A stretch of DNA of 35,103 bases from Pleurotus ostreatus/Saccharomyces cerevisiae fusant. Its lineage: Eukaryota; Opisthokonta. The number at the start of each line of letters is the position of its first letter. Within the stretch, counting starts at the first letter, position 1. Positions 33,642 to 35,103 of this stretch are shown piece by piece. The DNA is taken from positions 1-35,103 of the forward strand of contig JAMQCK010000236.1 of assembly GCA_024196135.1 (NCBI GenBank), written 5' to 3'. A program made the position numbers and the translations under genes. Under the pieces are notes generated by a model, which worked only from the letters and a program-made list of their open reading frames with translations, had not been told where the DNA came from and did not search any database.

Positions 33642-35103
33642 CGCGCCCTGTGAGGGAGCGAAGAGAGAGCACGATAAGCCTCCCTCGTCAGTTATATGCG
33701 GCAGCACGACGGCTGATGAGGCGGTGATCTTCCCACCAACCCTCCTCACGCCAAAGATACTTGATACAGTCGCGCTTCGAACTTCGGGGGAATGAAGCCT
33801 TACGGCTCGAGGGAATCACACGCTTGACATCATTGAACATGGCCTGGTCTGGTCATCGGCTGCGAGGTGCACTGCTCGTGGTACGTGTATTGGATGCGCG
33901 AGATAACGAGGAAGCTCGGAAACCATCGTCGCACATGATGGTTGGTGAGAAAGATCAACGGCGGACGCGCGATGTGACGGGGTCAGGTGCGCCGGGGATT
34001 GCCGGTGCGGCACGTGGGCGCCGAGTCCATCGTTCGAACCATAACCTGAACTTCCTCGCAGTCTTCATGGCATCAGGCTCCTACCCAACCGGCCAGGCAG
34101 GCGAGGGTGCTAATCCTGAGGGGGAGAGGGACAAAGGAGAGAGCGACGGACTTAGGACAACGCTACGTAAAGGACCTGTCAACCAAAGAACTTCTCCCAA
34201 TTCCACCCTCACCTGCCTTGGCCGGCTGGACGAATACATATACAAACAAACGGTCCGATGCATCCGAACTCCCCGCGCGGCGCGACGCAGCGCGAGCATT
34301 TCGCGGCCGAGCGCGTTTCCCGCTGACTACGACACATTTGAGATAGCTCTCACCAGGGAATAGATCCATCAATGAAAAGAAAGGGTGTCGTGACGTTGTA
34401 ACAGATGAGAGACGAGGAGTCACTGCAAAGTCGAGGGGGACGCCTAGGAGACATCATATATTACAATAGTGTGGTTGAGTGAGAGCAGGCGAAGGGCCAA
34501 CGAAAACGATTGCAAAGGCGCAGACAGTGCGTGCGCTGTGCGGGGTATAGTATACTTCTCCTACGAACTCGCATAACCAGCGAGCTCGCACCTCCTCAGC
34601 TGCGCGCTCCGTGTGCGGAATGACTGTGAGAGCGTCTTGGCTTCGCGCGCATGTCATATCCCGTCGACATATTCTCGCGAGCGCCCAGAGCGCCGGTGAC
34701 ATTCTGTCACGGAGTGTCGCGCTTGCTGGCCATGTGGGCGGAGAGATGGAGTGCCGACATGCTCGTAGGGTGTTTGATGGAGCGCATGAGGGCGAGTGGA
34801 GGGGGCAATGAGATGGCCTCGGAGGAGGAGAGGTAGACGCGATGAGGCGTGGTATTGAGGTGTGTTGAATTTCGAAGGGCTCCCCCTGATCCAGTACGGG
34901 AAAGGATCTGCACAATGAGTCGAGTACGGCCTGCGGGGGACTCACTACGCTCAGGCCCATGCGTCGCTTTCCCTCCACCATCCTCTCTCCTGTGTGCTTG
35001 ATTTCGAGTGCCGGCTCGTCTCTTGAAATGTCCCCTCGATCCCCCTTCTCTTCGCACTCTGGCTTGATGATCACTACAGATACCGAGGTGGCATTCTTTG
35101 ATT
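33642..35103. other. Right-edge region, no gene supported
   Basis: 1.46 kb. Plus-strand frame 33839-34363 (174 codons from an ATG) and minus-strand frame 34454-35074 (begins at GTG) are the longest. Both have compositions expected of chance frames and no motif I recognise. The first ~300 nt should be the DUF6533-type gene promoter, but I found no TATA box. Confidence 0.4.

Noticed and set aside
34454..35074. 206-codon minus-strand open frame at the right edge
   Set aside because: Begins with GTG and has low-complexity Ser/Pro-rich and Arg-rich composition typical of chance frames; no splice sites join it to anything recognisable.

Overview
The window looks like a gene-dense piece of a filamentous basidiomycete genome, probably an Agaricomycete of polypore type. 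The evidence is the gene architecture (5 to 13 exons per gene, mostly 48-70 nt introns with GTRNGT donors and YAG acceptors) and lineage-typical families: a DUF6533 membrane protein, a pair of basidiomycete 7-TM proteins, an F-box protein, an SRR1 protein and long MFS carriers. I see no prokaryotic operons, rRNA, tRNA, CRISPR array or recognisable transposon. All gene models below were assembled by hand from reading frames and splice sites.

Left part (1-9.4 kb), mostly housekeeping or unassigned: an orphan helical protein (405-2111, +), an SRR1-domain protein (2378-3468, +), an MFS transporter with a long hydrophilic N-terminus (4353-6628, +), a 1.5 kb gene-poor stretch, and an F-box protein (8167-8982, +).

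Central and right part (9.5-30.9 kb), the most interesting block. Its order is 7-TM protein copy 1 (9490-10824, +), O-methyltransferase (11921-13948, -), class-3-like aldehyde dehydrogenase copy 1 (15106-17214, +), IDO-superfamily-like protein (18050-20025, -), monocarboxylate-type MFS carrier (21303-24728, +), aldehyde dehydrogenase copy 2 (26069-28497, +), 7-TM protein copy 2 (29478-30927, +). Two paralogue pairs therefore bracket an O-methyltransferase, an IDO-like protein and an exporter or importer. This resembles a small metabolic gene cluster without a classical PKS, NRPS or terpene backbone enzyme. The IDO-like protein has Gln at the position I align with the proximal heme-ligand histidine of indoleamine 2,3-dioxygenase, so it may have lost, or changed, heme chemistry.

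Right edge: a DUF6533-type membrane protein on the minus strand (31378-33641) with about 13 exons, including an 8-nt microexon and a possible 2-nt microexon. Nothing could be supported in the last 1.4 kb.

General features: short tandem duplications sit inside many of the unusually long introns. ALDH copy 2 has three introns that copy 1 lacks at exact positions. One intron of 7-TM copy 2 has a degraded GC donor and is in frame.
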